Position numbers and translations under genes: made by a program
Shown: one piece after another, positions 35,803 through 49,475 of the stretch
How the letters are laid out: each line of letters begins with the position of its first letter
How positions within the stretch are numbered: the first letter of the stretch is position 1
Source of the DNA: Desmodus rotundus
Lineage: Eukaryota > Chordata > Mammalia > Chiroptera > Phyllostomidae
Direction of reading: 5' to 3'
DNA: 64,000 bases
Assembly: GCF_022682495.2 (NCBI RefSeq)
Contig: NC_071389.1
Span: 174,716,056 to 174,780,055, forward strand
The notes under the pieces: generated by a model
The model's input: only the letters and a program-made list of their open reading frames with translations
What the model was told of the DNA's origin: nothing
Database searches by the model: none

Positions 35803-36671
35803 TTTCTTTCTTTCTTTGTTTTTAAACTCCATTTAAATTTCCGGCATTATTCCAACGTGCTTTGTTTTAAGAAGCCATGAAGGGAATGTCAGGTTTTTTA
35901 TCTCTTGGTATACTCCATTTATCGCCATAAAATGACAGTGCAACCATAAGTAAGTAGAGGACGTGCTTCTGGGCCCGTTATTATGTTCATTAAAACGGAA
36001 ACACTTTGAATAGAATTTTTGACCTTGGGAAACACTTTGTTTACCAAAGGTGAGGGTTTCTTTATCGGATTAAGTATTTCATCCTCGTCTCGGCGTGGAA
36101 GCAGGCATTTGTCACAGTGGTGACTGGACTGCCGCAGGACAAAGGTACTGCCCGTGATTCAAACGCTTCCCAATTCCAGCTCTGCCTGTGACTGTGGCGT
36201 CTGCCGTTCTGGGCGTGGGACGTCAGGCTAGCCTCTGCTTACTTGGGTCTCTTGTTTGACATAATCAGTGATTGAATATTTCAACTTATTTAAAGTTCTT
36301 AATGCCAACACTTTCTAAAAAATTAAAACATTTAATGAAGTGTAAAAGACAGCAAGGCCTTGGACACACGAAGACCAACCTATGGAGCATCCCAAGGCCC
36401 TTTCTCATGGCTCTGTTGAGGACGGTTCCATGTGTAGCTTGTGTTTTGATTTAGCTTCTATTCTGCTTATCATCTGCTCTGTGTTCCTATCTACGAGAAA
36501 GCACAAGTGGAAAAGAGGTCATATATATTCAAAATATGTCACAGGGAGTAGCCTGCAGCAGTGTGAGTTACAGTATTTTGCTCAATGAAGGTCTTAGTTC
36601 TGAATATTGATATTAGTAGTTAAAAGGAGATTGGGGCCATTTTATGTGTATCTGTGTCAAGTTTTTCTGGT

Positions 36672-36677
36672 AATAAA
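36672..36677 (+). terminator. EPS8: Upstream poly(A) signal of EPS8
   Basis: AATAAA about 870 nt after the stop. It may give a shorter 3' UTR. The downstream GT-rich element is less clear than at 36920. Confidence 0.5.
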
Positions 36678-36919
36678 CGATTTCCACATATGTTAATCCT
36701 GTGAAAAATTCTAGATATAGAAAAGAAAGATACTTAACCTTCAACAAATGTTATTTTTGAAAACACGATTTTTGTCATTAAATGTTATATTATTTCACAT
36801 ATATAAAACAGATGTTATGTAAGAATGTTGTATATTTTAACATAAACCCATTTAGAGAGATTATCTAGATTCATTAATTTTCATAGTGCCTTTTCACATG
36901 AGTCAGCTGGAAAGTCTGC

Positions 36920-36925
36920 AATAAA
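36920..36925 (+). terminator. EPS8: Main poly(A) signal of EPS8
   Basis: AATAAA about 1.1 kb after the stop, followed within 30 nt by a TG-rich downstream element. It is the best candidate for the gene's 3' end. Confidence 0.75.
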
Positions 36926-38239
36926 CAGTGTTTGCTCTGTGTTAACAAATGGCTTCTGCATCACTGGCGGGGGTTCTTCGGCGTGTGGCCTGGGGTCAAG
37001 CTGAGTGGAATGGGGAAAACAGAGGCTTACTCTTTTATTTTTTTAAAACTGATGTTCAGTGTATTTTTGAGTGGGTAGAATCCCCTCTAGAATACCTTCC
37101 TCAGTTGTTTCTCTTTTTTTTACCTGTATTATCTCATCATTTCTTCCTTCTGTCTCGGCGTAGTTGGCCACGGTAGTGAAAACAAATTCACACAGCGCTT
37201 AGTATTACCAAGGCCTTCACCACAGAAATGCTTTATTCGGTATCTCCAGTAACTCCGGGAGTTATGTTTTATAGACAAGAAATTCTCCCCAAATCACGAG
37301 GGATGTGGCAGCCTCCCATTTTCCATTTCTCAATCTCTCCATGACACCCTCAGATAAAGTGAAACAAACATGAGAATGATGACAAATATTCGTAGCGCCT
37401 TCCCATTCATAAGCACTGGTACACATTTATCACTTAGCCCTCACTGAAACTATCTGAAGACGTAACGATAACACAAAAGAAAGGAAGACAGAAAAATTAA
37501 AATGGGGTGCTTGGCAGTGTGAATTTTCCCTTGTTGCTGCCAGATACTTTTGTATTCCCATAAATACAGTATTCTTTGGGGTTTTTTTTTAGAATACCGC
37601 TAAGTTACTTGGAACGGGTTTGATTCTTTCTGACCCTGCCTTTACACTGTGTTAGGTGGCACCAGAGCAGCATTTACATTAGAGCTGATTGTCTCTGACT
37701 CTCAAGGCAAAGCTCTTCTGGATACTCCATCTATTGCCCCATGGATTGGGAATGTTGTCCACCCTTGCAGGTGGTGACAGGAACTATTCTTGGTCCTGTG
37801 TGAGCTCTGAGAATTATTCCTCTAATCCTCCCTGGTGGTTCTTTCCTCAGTCATGAGCAGTTTGCTCATGCATAAGCTCTGATCCGTACTCAGCGTGCGA
37901 CTCTGTGGGACCCTGTGTGCATCTCAGACGCTCTCTTCACGCAGCGCCCTCCTCTCCCCTACTCTGTGCTGTGATCTTTCGCTCCCTTCCGGTTGCCACG
38001 CTCCAAGCTTTGGCTCCTCACCTCAGGAGTCTGCTAATTCCACGTGAGCTCTCCCTGCCTGCGCTGCAGCTTGGAAACCGTCTCTAGGCCAACGGCTGCA
38101 GTGGTGATCACTGTCATTTATTGCCCAGTGTCTGCTCTCCTGAAAACTGTTCTCTCATATATGTCGTGTGTTTTATCATTGTTTCGGGCTAAGGGTTAAG
38201 TCTAGTTCCCTCTGACTTCATCTGAGCCCAAACTTGAAG

Positions 38240-39460
38240 TCACCTTCCTTTTTAATGTATATTTTTCACCGAATATAGAAATCTAGGTTGTCCCTTTTTA
38301 TTCTAGAACTTCACAAGTGTCATTCCATTGATTTATTTTTTTAGCTTCTGTTTTGTGTTTGATGATAAATTAGTCATTCGTGTTTTTTCCTCTGGCTACT
38401 TTCAAGACTCTTTTCAATAGCTTTTATTTTCAGCAGCTTGTTTATATATATGATAGATGTATTTTCTTGGTATTTATTCTCTGTGGGATTCAGTGGATTT
38501 CTGGATTTGTAAGTCAGTGTTTTGCCATTATTGGAAGATGTATTCCTTCCAGCATTCTTCTCTGCTCCTTTCTCTTTTCCTCTCCTCAGCCTCCTGTTAC
38601 ATGTATGTTAGGCCACTTGATACCATTTTAAAGATCCTTGAATATCTGGGGTTTTTTTCAGTCTTTTCCCCCCAGTCTTCAGATTAGAAAATTTGGGTAA
38701 TATGTATTCAGATTCACCAGCTCTTTTTTCCCTCCCCTGCGATCTGTGTTCCAATATGCCGTTGGTTCGACTTTCATTGCAGTTGCCGTAGTTTACCAGC
38801 TCTACAGTTCACGTTCTTTTATTTAGTTTCCATTTCTCCGCTGAGACTTTCTGTCCGTCCACTCATTAAAATAATATTTCTCTTTAATTCTTTGAACAAC
38901 TTTTAACAATTTCTATAACACATAAAAGCTACTGTATAATCTTTCCCTGCTAATAAATCCGGCATTTGGGCTACCTCAGGTTCATTTTTTATTGACCGAT
39001 TTCTTCTCTCCCTCGCTATGGGCCCTAGATTTCTCTTCCTTTGCATGTGTGATAATTCGTATTACATATTTGATATCGTGTGTATGTTTTAGATACTCTA
39101 GAACATGTTACCTTCCTTTGGAAAATATTCTTGTTCTAGCAAGCAGTTCTATTCCAGTTGATCACTTTGAACTTGGATGCCTTCGGTTTTATGCTTCGTT
39201 AGGGTGGCTCGTGGTAAGCTCAGTGTGTTTTGAGAGGTCTTACCATCTTGATGGGACTCTCTCTACAAACTCTCCTGCCTACCTCGTCAGGGTTGACTTT
39301 AGGTTTTGTCTATACGTGTCAAAAATAGTCTATACTGCGGAGTTTTTACTTATAAGAAATGCCTTTTTTTTTGGATGAATTCCCAGAATACTTTGTATCT
39401 CTGCTGGATGCCTAAGGTATTTAAAAGTGTAAACCAGGTCTCTTCACTTTTGCTGGGCTG
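38240..39460 (-). repeat. Ancient LINE-1 (L1M-type) fragment
   Basis: The phrases 'tctggctactttcaagactc', 'tctgtgggattcagtggatt' and 'ttacatgtatgttaggccac' occur in the order of an old antisense LINE-1 3' region. The right border is vague. Confidence 0.65.
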
Positions 39461-41329
39461 GGTCTCTGATGTCCCCAGCACAGCCGCCTTGGTAGCTCTC
39501 GTCCACTCTCAGCCTTGGAGCAGCCACTCCCTGGTGAGCATTGCTCTGTGTGCGCACTGGGTGCATTCACTTACAGGTTTCGCAGCCACTCCTTGCACAA
39601 CTGCCTCCACTCTGGTGCCCTTCTCTGGAAATTCCAGCCACTTCCAGTGCCCTGAACTCTGATCTTCCCCTGCTCCGTTCAGCAGGACTAACTTGCTGTG
39701 CTTGGATCCATTTGCCGCACTGCAGTTGGGAAACTGTCCCCAAGCAAAGAGCTGTTGAGTTTCCTTATCCTGAGGATTGTAGTCTTGCGTTGTTTATAAA
39801 AGGTGAGCAGTGAATTTTATATATCCCTCCCCTATACCTAAAGAAGCACTGGGTCATGGGAAGCTGACGTAAGAGACACTCTAATCACTTTAAACTTTTC
39901 CTTTTGTGCTTTTCTCTAGGAAAATTTGAGACTCACTTGTTTTCTAAAATTTGCAGAGGCTGCATTGGGGGTTGGGCGGAGATCTCATCAGGTTGGGTCT
40001 GCTCGTGTCTCTCACTGTGCTTGCGTCAGGAGGCTTCCTGGGGAATATTACCAGAAAGTTGTACAGACTCAACAAAGGGGTTCACGTAAAGACTGGTGGT
40101 TTCTAAGTAGGAGAAGACAACTTTCATTCAATAAACATTTAGTAAGTGTCTACTTTAAGAACCGGATATTAAGGAGAATTCTAGATATATCCTCCTCTTT
40201 CCTCAGAGAACATACAATTGAAAGACCTGTGCAGCTTGCCTTATTTTTCCCTAGAGCTAGTCTTATTGATCTCCTAAGGCAAAATTCCAACCCGAAACTA
40301 GCACGGCTGATTTCTCGGAGGCTGTGATGTTATCCTCGTGATGTTTAGTTTTCCCAAAGGACAGGTCCAGAACAGGAATTTCCATCTGTTCTCACATTCT
40401 TTTTTCCCACCCATTATCCTCCCAGTCATCTTGGTGGTTTCTTAATCCCCTGTTCCCGCAGGCCTCTCCAACACCTACTCCCTCACACATCACCTCACAG
40501 CCTCCTTCCTGGGCTCTGCTCCTTTGCACTTTCAAAGCTGGGCACAAGAAAAGCTGAAGCGGCCAGTTGCCTTGAGCTCAGTCTCATGGGAAGTGCTCAC
40601 TCATTTTGGTGGAGCGGGTCACAGTTATCAGTCTCCTAATACCCAAATGCTCAGGTTTGTCTCATCACATTTGTGAAAGAAAGGTTATAAAATGAAAAGC
40701 TAATGACATTCTGACAGGATAAAAGGAATTACTGAGAACTACACTATTAGACTCTAAACCCACTTGGGGTACGCTATGGCTAGGAGGTGCTCTGAGGGGA
40801 CTGAGGAACCTACTGAATCTGAATTTCTGTATCAGTTGGGATATTTTAATAGCTGAGAAGCTGCCTGAAGAGCCTTAGGCACATCACCTTTATTTGGTGC
40901 TGGGATGAGGTGGGCAATGAACCAGGGCTCCTGCCAGGCCCAGATGGTCCTGGTCCAGGCCAGTCCCAGGGCTCTTTCCTTCCTGACTGTGGTCCCAGGC
41001 ACTTGGCCCGATTTCTGCTTCTTCTCAGGGCTGCCCCAGGTAGCCCTCGGGCAGGCGGTCTCGTGCCTCAAACCTGGCTGTGGAGTGGGACATAATTTCT
41101 CCAGCTTCAGTCATTCCTATGCCTACAAATGAACACAGTCTCAGATAATGGAAAAATGAGGAATCACACATACACTCACACACACATGTAGTGAGAAATT
41201 AATATCTATAGGTCTTTCATAGCTTATCCTATTTTAACATTTCTTACTCTTAGCTGGTTATATACACCAAGGAGTTTTGCCCTTCCATCTATTCTTAAGG
41301 AAAGGGAAGCAAGGACTGAACTCATATGT

Positions 41330-41465
41330 GCTGAGACGTTTCACAGGTATCCCCACTTCTACAGACAAAGAAATTGAAACCCAGACACAAGTCAAGTCGC
41401 TTACACAAAGGCACAGAGTAAGTGGAGCAACTAAAGTTAGACTCTCTCTTGACCTTCTATGGAGT
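41330..41465 (-). repeat. MIR SINE fragment
   Basis: The text 'acagacaaagaaattgaaac' followed by 'gcttacacaaaggcacagag' is the reverse complement of the MIR core. Confidence 0.75.
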
Positions 41466-41691
41466 CTACAAATCTTCTTCTCTCTCAGCTGCCATAGGTC
41501 AGTGTATTCAAAAAGTTTAAGCAAAAAGTGTTTTTTAAACATGAAATTTTATATAGTGCCCCACCCTATAAATTAGGTAAAATGAGAGTTTGTCTTGTGA
41601 AGCTGCGGAGACGAGGCGTGGAGCCTCATTTGAAATCACTGGCCTGGGTCCCACAGACTGCCTCCTCCAAGGAGACCCTTACAGGTGAACG

Positions 41692-41891
41692 TGAACGTGA
41701 AGCCGGATTGGGAGCTGATCACACCGGGGCAACAAGTAGACCGGGAAGTAGAGTTCTTGGCCTCAACGGTCATCCACATCTCGGGGGAACTTCATCAGGT
41801 GGCTGACCACGTCTTCAAAGCACCATTTGTCTCGATAGGCACATTACCCCTGCACATCATCTCAGAGTTCCACATCGATGCTTTGGAGTAA
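41692..41891 (+). other. Unidentified open stretch after a splice-acceptor-like site
   Basis: After 'cagactgcctcctccaagga' and an acceptor-like cttacag (ending 41685), the + strand stays open for 68 codons. It contains VKPDWELITPGQQVDREVEF, then STVIHISGELHQVADHVFKA, ending SEFHIDALE and a stop. The composition is protein-like, but I recognise no family. The opposite strand between about 41900 and 42110 also contains a protein-like run. A decayed retrocopy of an unknown gene or a lone exon is possible; chance is not excluded. Confidence 0.25.
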
Positions 41892-42959
41892 AAATTATAC
41901 AAAACACCAATAAATCAGGGCAAAAACGAGCTGCTCTGGGTCCCAATCTTGCATGGGATAGGCCAGAACCAGGAAGGAATATGCCTTTGCTGTGAGTTAA
42001 CCCGTGATATGGCTTACTCGGTCCACATAGAATGGCAGGGTCTTCAGCTCCAAGAACTCATGTGGCAAAAGGATCAGTTTGACTTGTGCTAGTGAAAGTG
42101 AAGTGGCAGATTTATTGGACCACAGGCTCAGACAATGGCCATGCTCTGTCATCCAGCTTACAAAGCACAGCCCTTTGCAAGGGGAGAAGTTCTAGAGTAT
42201 TAACTTGTGGCAACCCACTATCCTGCAGCCAGTAAGTGAAAACACATTTCATGGTAGGAAAACGGCACAGGGAAGTTTATTGCCTCTTCTCTACAACCAA
42301 TCTTGAAGAACTTAGACATTTGGATAATTCATTTCATTTGTCTTGCAGCAATAGAAAAAAAAAATGAGGAAATGACTATTCTTATTTCATGCCTTGGCGA
42401 CAGCACCGTGGATTTACAAAATGAAAGTTAAAATAGTGATCTGAGATTACTTGGACGCTCCCCAGTTCTTTGAGCATTTTCCAGACTCACTTTCCCAAAC
42501 CCCCATCAGACGTGTGTGCAGAAGAGGCCCCGTGACCGAGTTGCTGACTCCAAGTTTGGCTGCACTTGGCATGGAATGTTGCTGCCCCTGTTCTGGGGAG
42601 CAGGCCTCGGTACGGCGTCCGCTCATAGGGGACCCTGGATCAGGTGGTGGGCGCGCTCACCCCAGAGATGTCTTGCCACTGCAGTGAGTGAGAGGGCTGG
42701 GTAGTCTACCCACGCTGAGAGGCAGGGAATCGTGCGTCATCTCTCTCGCGCTGACTCTGCCTGACCTGCTGGTGCTTTGCACACCCAGTTCTGCGTTTTA
42801 CTGCAACTCTACAAGGTAGATACTCCTTTCTTTATTCTTCTGTGGGAAGACTTTGGCTAAAAGATAGTAGGTGACTTCTCTAGGGACCACTGCTACCAAG
42901 AGTCAGAGCACAGCGGCTGCGATTCAAAAGTCCGTACTCTGCAGGGGTATCACCTACAT

Positions 42960-43135
42960 CCCCAAACCACCAGGCACCATGCCAGGGGCTTTACATGTCA
43001 TCCCTAGTGCACCCCCGCGGAGGAAGCGCTGCTTATTCCCACTTGCGAACAAGGAAACTGGCTCAGAGAGGGATTACATGGTGTTCACAAGTGGTGCCTG
43101 CTCACGCCAGGCCTCTATTCTTAACCCTACGCAGG
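42960..43135 (-). repeat. MIR SINE fragment
   Basis: 'ggggctttacatgtcatccc' and 'aaggaaactggctcagagag' match the reverse complement of MIR from its 3' part to its core. Confidence 0.75.
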
Positions 43136-43714
43136 CAGACTGACGCGTTACCATTTGTGCAGATTAGCTCTTTGTCTGAGAACCAGTAGCCCGCCTGTCA
43201 GACGGTTTCAGTGCAGCGAATTTGCACGGACTGCCTGCCCAATTGCAGGTATTCTCACTGAATGGGAAACAGGCCCTGGCATAGCTTGCCTGGGAAGCCC
43301 TGTAGCCTGGGTTATGTATAAGGGACTCAAAACACACACATCGCTGGTGCACTCGATGACAGAGAGTCAAAGCAGAACACCAGGCCCAGGCAGCCCAGGA
43401 CTCTGATTTACAGGGTCGGCTCCTGCTTTGGCACCTCTTGCCCGAGACACCAGAGTCTGCACCGGCTCACAGACCGCACCTCCTTTCTATTTCAAGTTCT
43501 GAGATTGTATGAGGGGACAGCGTTTCAGGTGTCACCCTGGGGAAACTGAGTCGGTCCAGCTCAGGGACCAGCTTCAGGTGCTCTTATGAAAGTTCTTTAA
43601 GAATTCCAAGATGGCCCTTGGAGACTGTGGGAGGTTTTCTTGTGCGGGGGAGCCGTACAACATAATATGCGAGGTTACTCCATGTATCGTTTTTAGTCCC
43701 TGACATGTTCCCTC

Positions 43715-43800
43715 TTTCATCTTCCTGAAGCCCTATGAGGAAGCTACCATCACTGAGTCCATTTCACAGATGAGGTGACTGAGTCACAGTCAGGTGCAGT
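43715..43800 (-). repeat. MIR SINE fragment
   Basis: 'ccatttcacagatgaggtga' followed by 'ctgagtcacag' is the reverse complement of the MIR core; short. Confidence 0.65.
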
Positions 43801-45169
43801 CTCAGCTCAAATCTTTCTCCACCCAGCCCCTCATCCTAAGCTGCCCTGCGCGGCTCCACCACTGGGCCCTGTGTGGTACCGCTGCCCGAGTTCCCTGGTT
43901 AGGGGAGGGTGGGATCTGGTTTGGTTTTGAAAATAAAGGAACCGTTCCAAGACCGGTCTCTTTGGTATTTGTAGAGGCAGTAATGGTTGCAGTTGACTCT
44001 TCCTAGGGGAAACAGCCCTTGGGACTTCGTGGTGTTCTTAAACCTGCACAAAACCATTTTGTGTCAGCTGGCTTTGAACTCCCGTCCCTGCCCTGGAACT
44101 CACCGTGACACAGAAGCCAAAGGCCTGGCTTGCTCAGCGTGGTCCACATGCCGGGCCTCTCGGCCTCCTGTACGTTCGGGCTCTTACTGATGTGAAACCA
44201 CTGTGGGGCCTGTTGTCCACAGGACTCCAGGACTCCGACCCAGAGCCAAGAACCTTGCACAAGGCTAAACATTTCTAGCAAGTTGCTTAGTAATGGTCTT
44301 GTTATGGGGTTTGGAAGGGGACAAGAAAAAAAGAACTGTGACTTGGAGGAAATCCACTTCTGGGGAAGAATGCATATATTTTAATAGGAAAGTTTATTTA
44401 TTAAAAGAACCACCCTTGTTCTGTGGCCTTTTCTTAAGTCCTTGTTTGCACTGTGGGTTAACCTTGCTCTGGTCTGTTTCACCTTTAACCTGTTGTCTGG
44501 GAATTTTGTTAGTCAACTTCCATTGTAACTGAGGCCAAACATAGTTGTAAAGGTGTCCTTTTGCCGCCATATGAGTTAAGGGAAGTTGACTGCCATGGCC
44601 GACAATACCAGAATCTGCGAGTCAACACGATAGACATTTGTCACTTGATTGCATCAGGGGCCTGTGAAGGCAGGGGTTCCTCCCCCTGGTGGTGATTCAG
44701 GGACCTGTCTTTTCGGTACCACGGTCTCTGCTGGGGGTACTGGGGGAAGGCGCTGCTGAGCAGGGGCCAGGGCGTGGCATCACTGCTGCCTATCCTGCTT
44801 TAACCAGAAGTGGCTGCAAGGAGCTGGGAAGTGTAGCCCCGATGTGCACCGTGACTTTGCAGTGACAATAAATCCAGCGGCTTCTGCTGAGTGACACGTG
44901 ACTGTCTATGGGGCCTGGAAAGAAGTTTTCACTTTGGAGTCGGCAGGAGAAAGAGCATCAGAGGGCAGGTGGACAGTGTGGCCGTGCACCTGGGCCCGGG
45001 ACTGCGGCAGCGGGTGTTGGGTGGCTATTTGCTGAAGGCAGGAATGAGCACTCATCATCAGTATTACCTCATGTGGCTCCATAGTCTCCGATACTTTAAT
45101 GTGGCACAATAGTCTTGCTGGAAAAATTCCCCTGTGCTTCTCTTGGGACTGCACTGGGTGATTTCTGTG

Positions 45170-45305
45170 TCTCTCTCACAGCACCTGTGACACTTTGTTG
45201 CCCTTGGTTTCACTTCCTGTGTCCCCACCAGAATGTTACCCCTGGAAGCAGGACCTGTGTCATCCATCCTCACTCCCCGGCCTCCTACAGTCCCTGACAT
45301 GCGGT
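45170..45305 (+). repeat. LINE-2 fragment
   Basis: 'ccaccagaatgttacccctg', 'gaagcaggacctgtgtcatc' and 'tacagtccctgacatg' resemble the LINE-2 3' region in forward orientation. It is diverged. Confidence 0.5.
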
Positions 45306-48300
45306 GTTAAGTAAAATTATCTTCTTAGAGGGTTAGAAATGTAGTATTTCCCACATTGAAAAGTTACCCTCTACATTAAACTTGTTACCTAAAATGAAGC
45401 TATTAATTCTACTATATTTTAGTTTATCAATGATAAATATGAATGAGAAGCAGCATGAAGCGGTGGGAAGAAGGGTTGTTTGGGGGCAGGGTGGGGCTGG
45501 ACAGAGCTGCGTTAGACTCCCCAGCGGTGGTTGTAATTTACTTAACCCGACTGCCTCTCCACTTGTTCACCTGTTGTGTGGGCGTTCTTAAGAAATTAAG
45601 CAAATAGGCATATAAAGAGCTTATCACATTAGAAAATAAATAAATAAAATACTATTACTCCCCTGGGAGTCACATGTAACAGTTAAAAGAAGGGCCAGGC
45701 TCTGGTTAAAGCTCTGGGCAGCTTTCATTTAATGATTGAGTTTCATGTCCTGGGTGGTGGCGGGCTCAGAGCAGCCGCCCTTTCACCCAAATGGGGAAGT
45801 GGATGTGGGCTTCAAGCCGTACCCACGAGAAACACAACGTGTGCATCCTTGATGGTAGTAAGGTCCTTAGCTGGGCAAACAGAAGGAAATGCACGCTGAC
45901 CGATGAAGGGCTGGGCTGCCTTGTGAGGTGGCAATGCCACGTACTGGAACTGCTCAGGAGAAAAGAATTAGCTGTCAGCCGGGCGTGTGTTTGAGGACGG
46001 CCCTGTTTTGAGCAGGAGGCCAGGCTAACTTGGAATATCTCATCTAGAAAGAGGTACCAGGTCTTGGAAAAGACTTAAGATTTTTTTTTTTGTCCCTTCA
46101 AAACCAGCAATGCAACTCTGATTCCGTAACATATTTTTAAAAGTCAGCACAGAGCAGCTTGTGTGTGTTTGCATCGTGCCTACTGTCCTGCATGTACTGA
46201 GGAATTCTTTCCTTGACTGCTGGGTGGATGGGTGGACAGATTCAGCATGGTCAGTAAATACTTGTACAGTAAGTGACCGACTGAATGAATGAATTCCTTC
46301 ACTCCAGGCTTGCCACCCCCACTTCTCCCAGGTGCTGGCACTATGAGCCCTTGTTTTCCACATCCCTGGTGGTTCTAGTGACCCCGTCCCAGACTACCTT
46401 CCGTTTGTTAATGTCCCGCTTACAATACGACTCCCAGAGCCAAACACTGTACCCCATCTGTAATCGAGTGACTCAGCAGGACCAGGCCCTCTGATGAGCA
46501 TCAGTTAAAATTGATTCTGGAAGGCCAGGCATCAGAGATGTCCTGGCGTAAGTTTCCTTCGAGGGCATCCAAATGGGACGGCTAAGAAACGTTTGCAGCT
46601 TTCGCGCGTGTTGCACTTTTGTTGCTTTGTGACCCCTTTGGCCCACGTAGGTGTTGTGCTCAGTCCCGGGTGTGGCCTCCGGACCCTGAGCCTGTGCCAG
46701 GTGCCAGACTAGTGATCTGCGAGCCAGGAACCGAGCCAGCTAATTTGAAGCACATTACATCAGACACTTCCCGAGGTGGAGAGGAAGGCCTCCTTGCTAG
46801 AAAGCAGGGAGGATTTTGGCTCTTAGAGACGGGATTCAGTAACTTTAACTCCTTGGCTAAGGTCCAGTCCTCTCGCAAGCGGCTATCATATGGTCTGCAA
46901 AAACTTCAGAGCCAAAGCCTCCAGCCCCCACCCCACACACGGACACCACGGCCTGCCTGGGGAGAGGCACAACTTGTGAGGGGCAGGGACAGCTTTTACA
47001 AAGAGGGGCACTATAAACTCTGATTTAACATCTTATAAAAGATTAAATAGGTTTGATAAGAGATTTTAAAAATCTTACTGTTTTAATTTTAAATTTAGGA
47101 GAGTTGAGGCAATGCTGACTTTGTAGTGGCAAACTGTAAACCCTGACTTAGAGAACGTTATCCAAAGAAAAAAAAGCTGTCCTCTATCACTTTTTCCTTT
47201 TTCAAGTGAAATAAAGTTATATAACCCGTGGCGATGGATTATTGGTGTTAACTATTAAATTTATAAGTCAGACCCTGGTGGCAGTCTTTCAGTTAACTTC
47301 AGGAATTGGCTTTGCGCCATGTAGACTATTATGAAGTGCACGTCCTGATGCCTTTGCAACAGTGAAACACGCTCCTGAGATGATGTTAAAAACTAATGAT
47401 GACAGAGGCCCTGGCAGCCTCCCCTCTGACGGTTCAAAACTAAGTCCTGAGGAGGAAATCAAGCTGGTAAGAGTGGCCTTAGGGTCCACGAGAGAACAAG
47501 CTACAAAGCACCTTTGGGGTAATTATCACGGCTGATAATCCTTACACCCTCAAAATACGGAGCTATTACTAGGTTCTTCAAAAGTTTATTGACCGAGACT
47601 CGGGACAGATGAATTTCCAAAGTCATCTGTCAAGATTAAAACCCAAGTCTTCTGACAGGTTGCTGATGCTTTTCCCACCAGTAGGCTCACAAACCGAGGG
47701 GCACCTTGTCCCAGTGCAGGAACAGTGACCCAGGCCGAGGGATGAGGCCCCGAGGGGTGGCCTGGGAAAGTGCCTCAGTGTGACCTTCCTGTAGCCTAAG
47801 CTCGGAGTCCTCGGTCTGAAGTCTGGATGCTTCGTCTTCTCTTTTGGGAAAATCGATCTGGTACTATTCGATCCCTACCGTGAAGGGGCGCTCAAGACAA
47901 ACGTGAAATATTTATGAAGTGCTTTAAGTTTCAGGGGAAGTAACGTTCCCATCTACGGAAATTGGAAATGTATTCCAGCACAGCCATGCATCTAGTCAGC
48001 TCGCCCAGGGCGGCAAGCTTCCCTTCCGACCCGTCCCCGTGTGAAAATCTAAGAACATCACACGTACATTTGCCACCTTTCTTGAGCGGTGTGTGTACCC
48101 GAGAATGGAGTGATACATTAATAACATGTTCAAGAAGGGCAGCAAAGGGCGGGAGTGGGAAGAGGAGGTGGCAGCAGTGAGGCAAGGAGGGGAGGAAGGG
48201 AGGCGAGTGGAACTGACAAGCCCCAGGAGCCCAGGCTGTTCACTGGCAGGCTGTGGACCCCTGCCCTCCCCCTGCAAGGTGATCCTCCGCCTCGCTGGCC

Positions 48301-49475
48301 AGCACTTGCGGAGAACTGTGCCAGGGCCTGCTGTGGCCAGGTCTTCTCAGTGACAAGAGACAGTGGGGTGCAGAGCTGTTCACTTGGCACCCCTCACCAT
48401 TACTAAGGTCACTGATAAAATATTAATCTGATCCTACGTACGTGGCTTCGTGAAGATGACCGGGGATGGAGGGAAGACAGGGTGAGGGCGACGGTCTGAA
48501 ACGCAGAGAGGAGCAAGGCCTCCTGAAGCCCATGCGGGAAGGCTCACGACAGCCACGCCGCCACGGCGAGGCAGCCAGCTTGTGTTTACTCTCCACTCAA
48601 AATGTTTGCCTTTGTAGATGCATACTGTCACCTCTTACTTCTCAGGAAGGGACACAAAGTAACAGGCTGCAGCATGCCATCAATGTCAGTTGTGACAGCA
48701 TTCGTGTCCAACACACAATCATGTACTGTAATTATACAAAACCTAAAGAATGGGATAAAGTGTTACCAGTTACAGTGGTTAAAATAAAACTGACAACCAA
48801 GAAAGGAAAAAACCCAAGAAACAAAAAGATATCGCTGTCAAAATTCATCATGACACTTGACAATATACCAAAAAAAAAAAGTAGCCAAGTAATTGTCCTA
48901 GCATGCTGCAGTTCATTGCCATAAATTCATAAATTCCCAGCTGTTTGGGGGAAAGAAAGTGCGTTTGCACATCCTGTATAGTTCTCACAGAAACAGCTTT
49001 CCGTGTATGCAGGTCAGCAGAGAGAGGGACGCCACGTCCAGGCACCGGACAGCAACAGAGGCGGAAGAGTGGGACTTCCGACTCTTCGAGTCAGACCTGG
49101 TTTGTTGAGAAGGAACCTGGACTGTGACATTAGTCTAAAAGGGCCAAGGAAGAAACACTTAACTGTTAATGTGGAAGAAAACCTCAGGAACAAGAACAAT
49201 TAAGACTTAAATCATTTTTTCTACTCTACTTTGAAGCTGAATTACAGCTTTTCATATTTGGGAAAGAAAGGTGGCTGATCACTGCGTAGAACTGCTCTCT
49301 CTTCCCCCTTTCACCCTCCCCACTCCTGACCCGGTAGCTTAATGTCGGGGTGCAGGTATCGCTGGTTCAATTTTCGTGAAGCCGAATTACCATTTCTCTC
49401 TATGTGGCCATGCCTCTCGTTAACAATGAGGTATAATTTTAGACTAACAATGCCTATTCCTTCCTGGACTGTGGG

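Larger units (their letters stand above)
35803..36945 (+). other. EPS8: EPS8 3' UTR
   Basis: About 1.1 kb of AT-rich non-coding sequence follows the stop. It ends shortly after the AATAAA at 36920, which is followed by a GT-rich stretch (cagtgtttgctctgtgtt), typical of a cleavage site and its downstream element. The exact cleavage position is an estimate. Confidence 0.8.

Noticed and set aside
48466..48924. Open frame of 152 codons on the + strand
   Set aside because: No family resemblance; the lysine-rich end comes from A-rich sequence. Probably the antisense of intergenic or long 3' UTR sequence.
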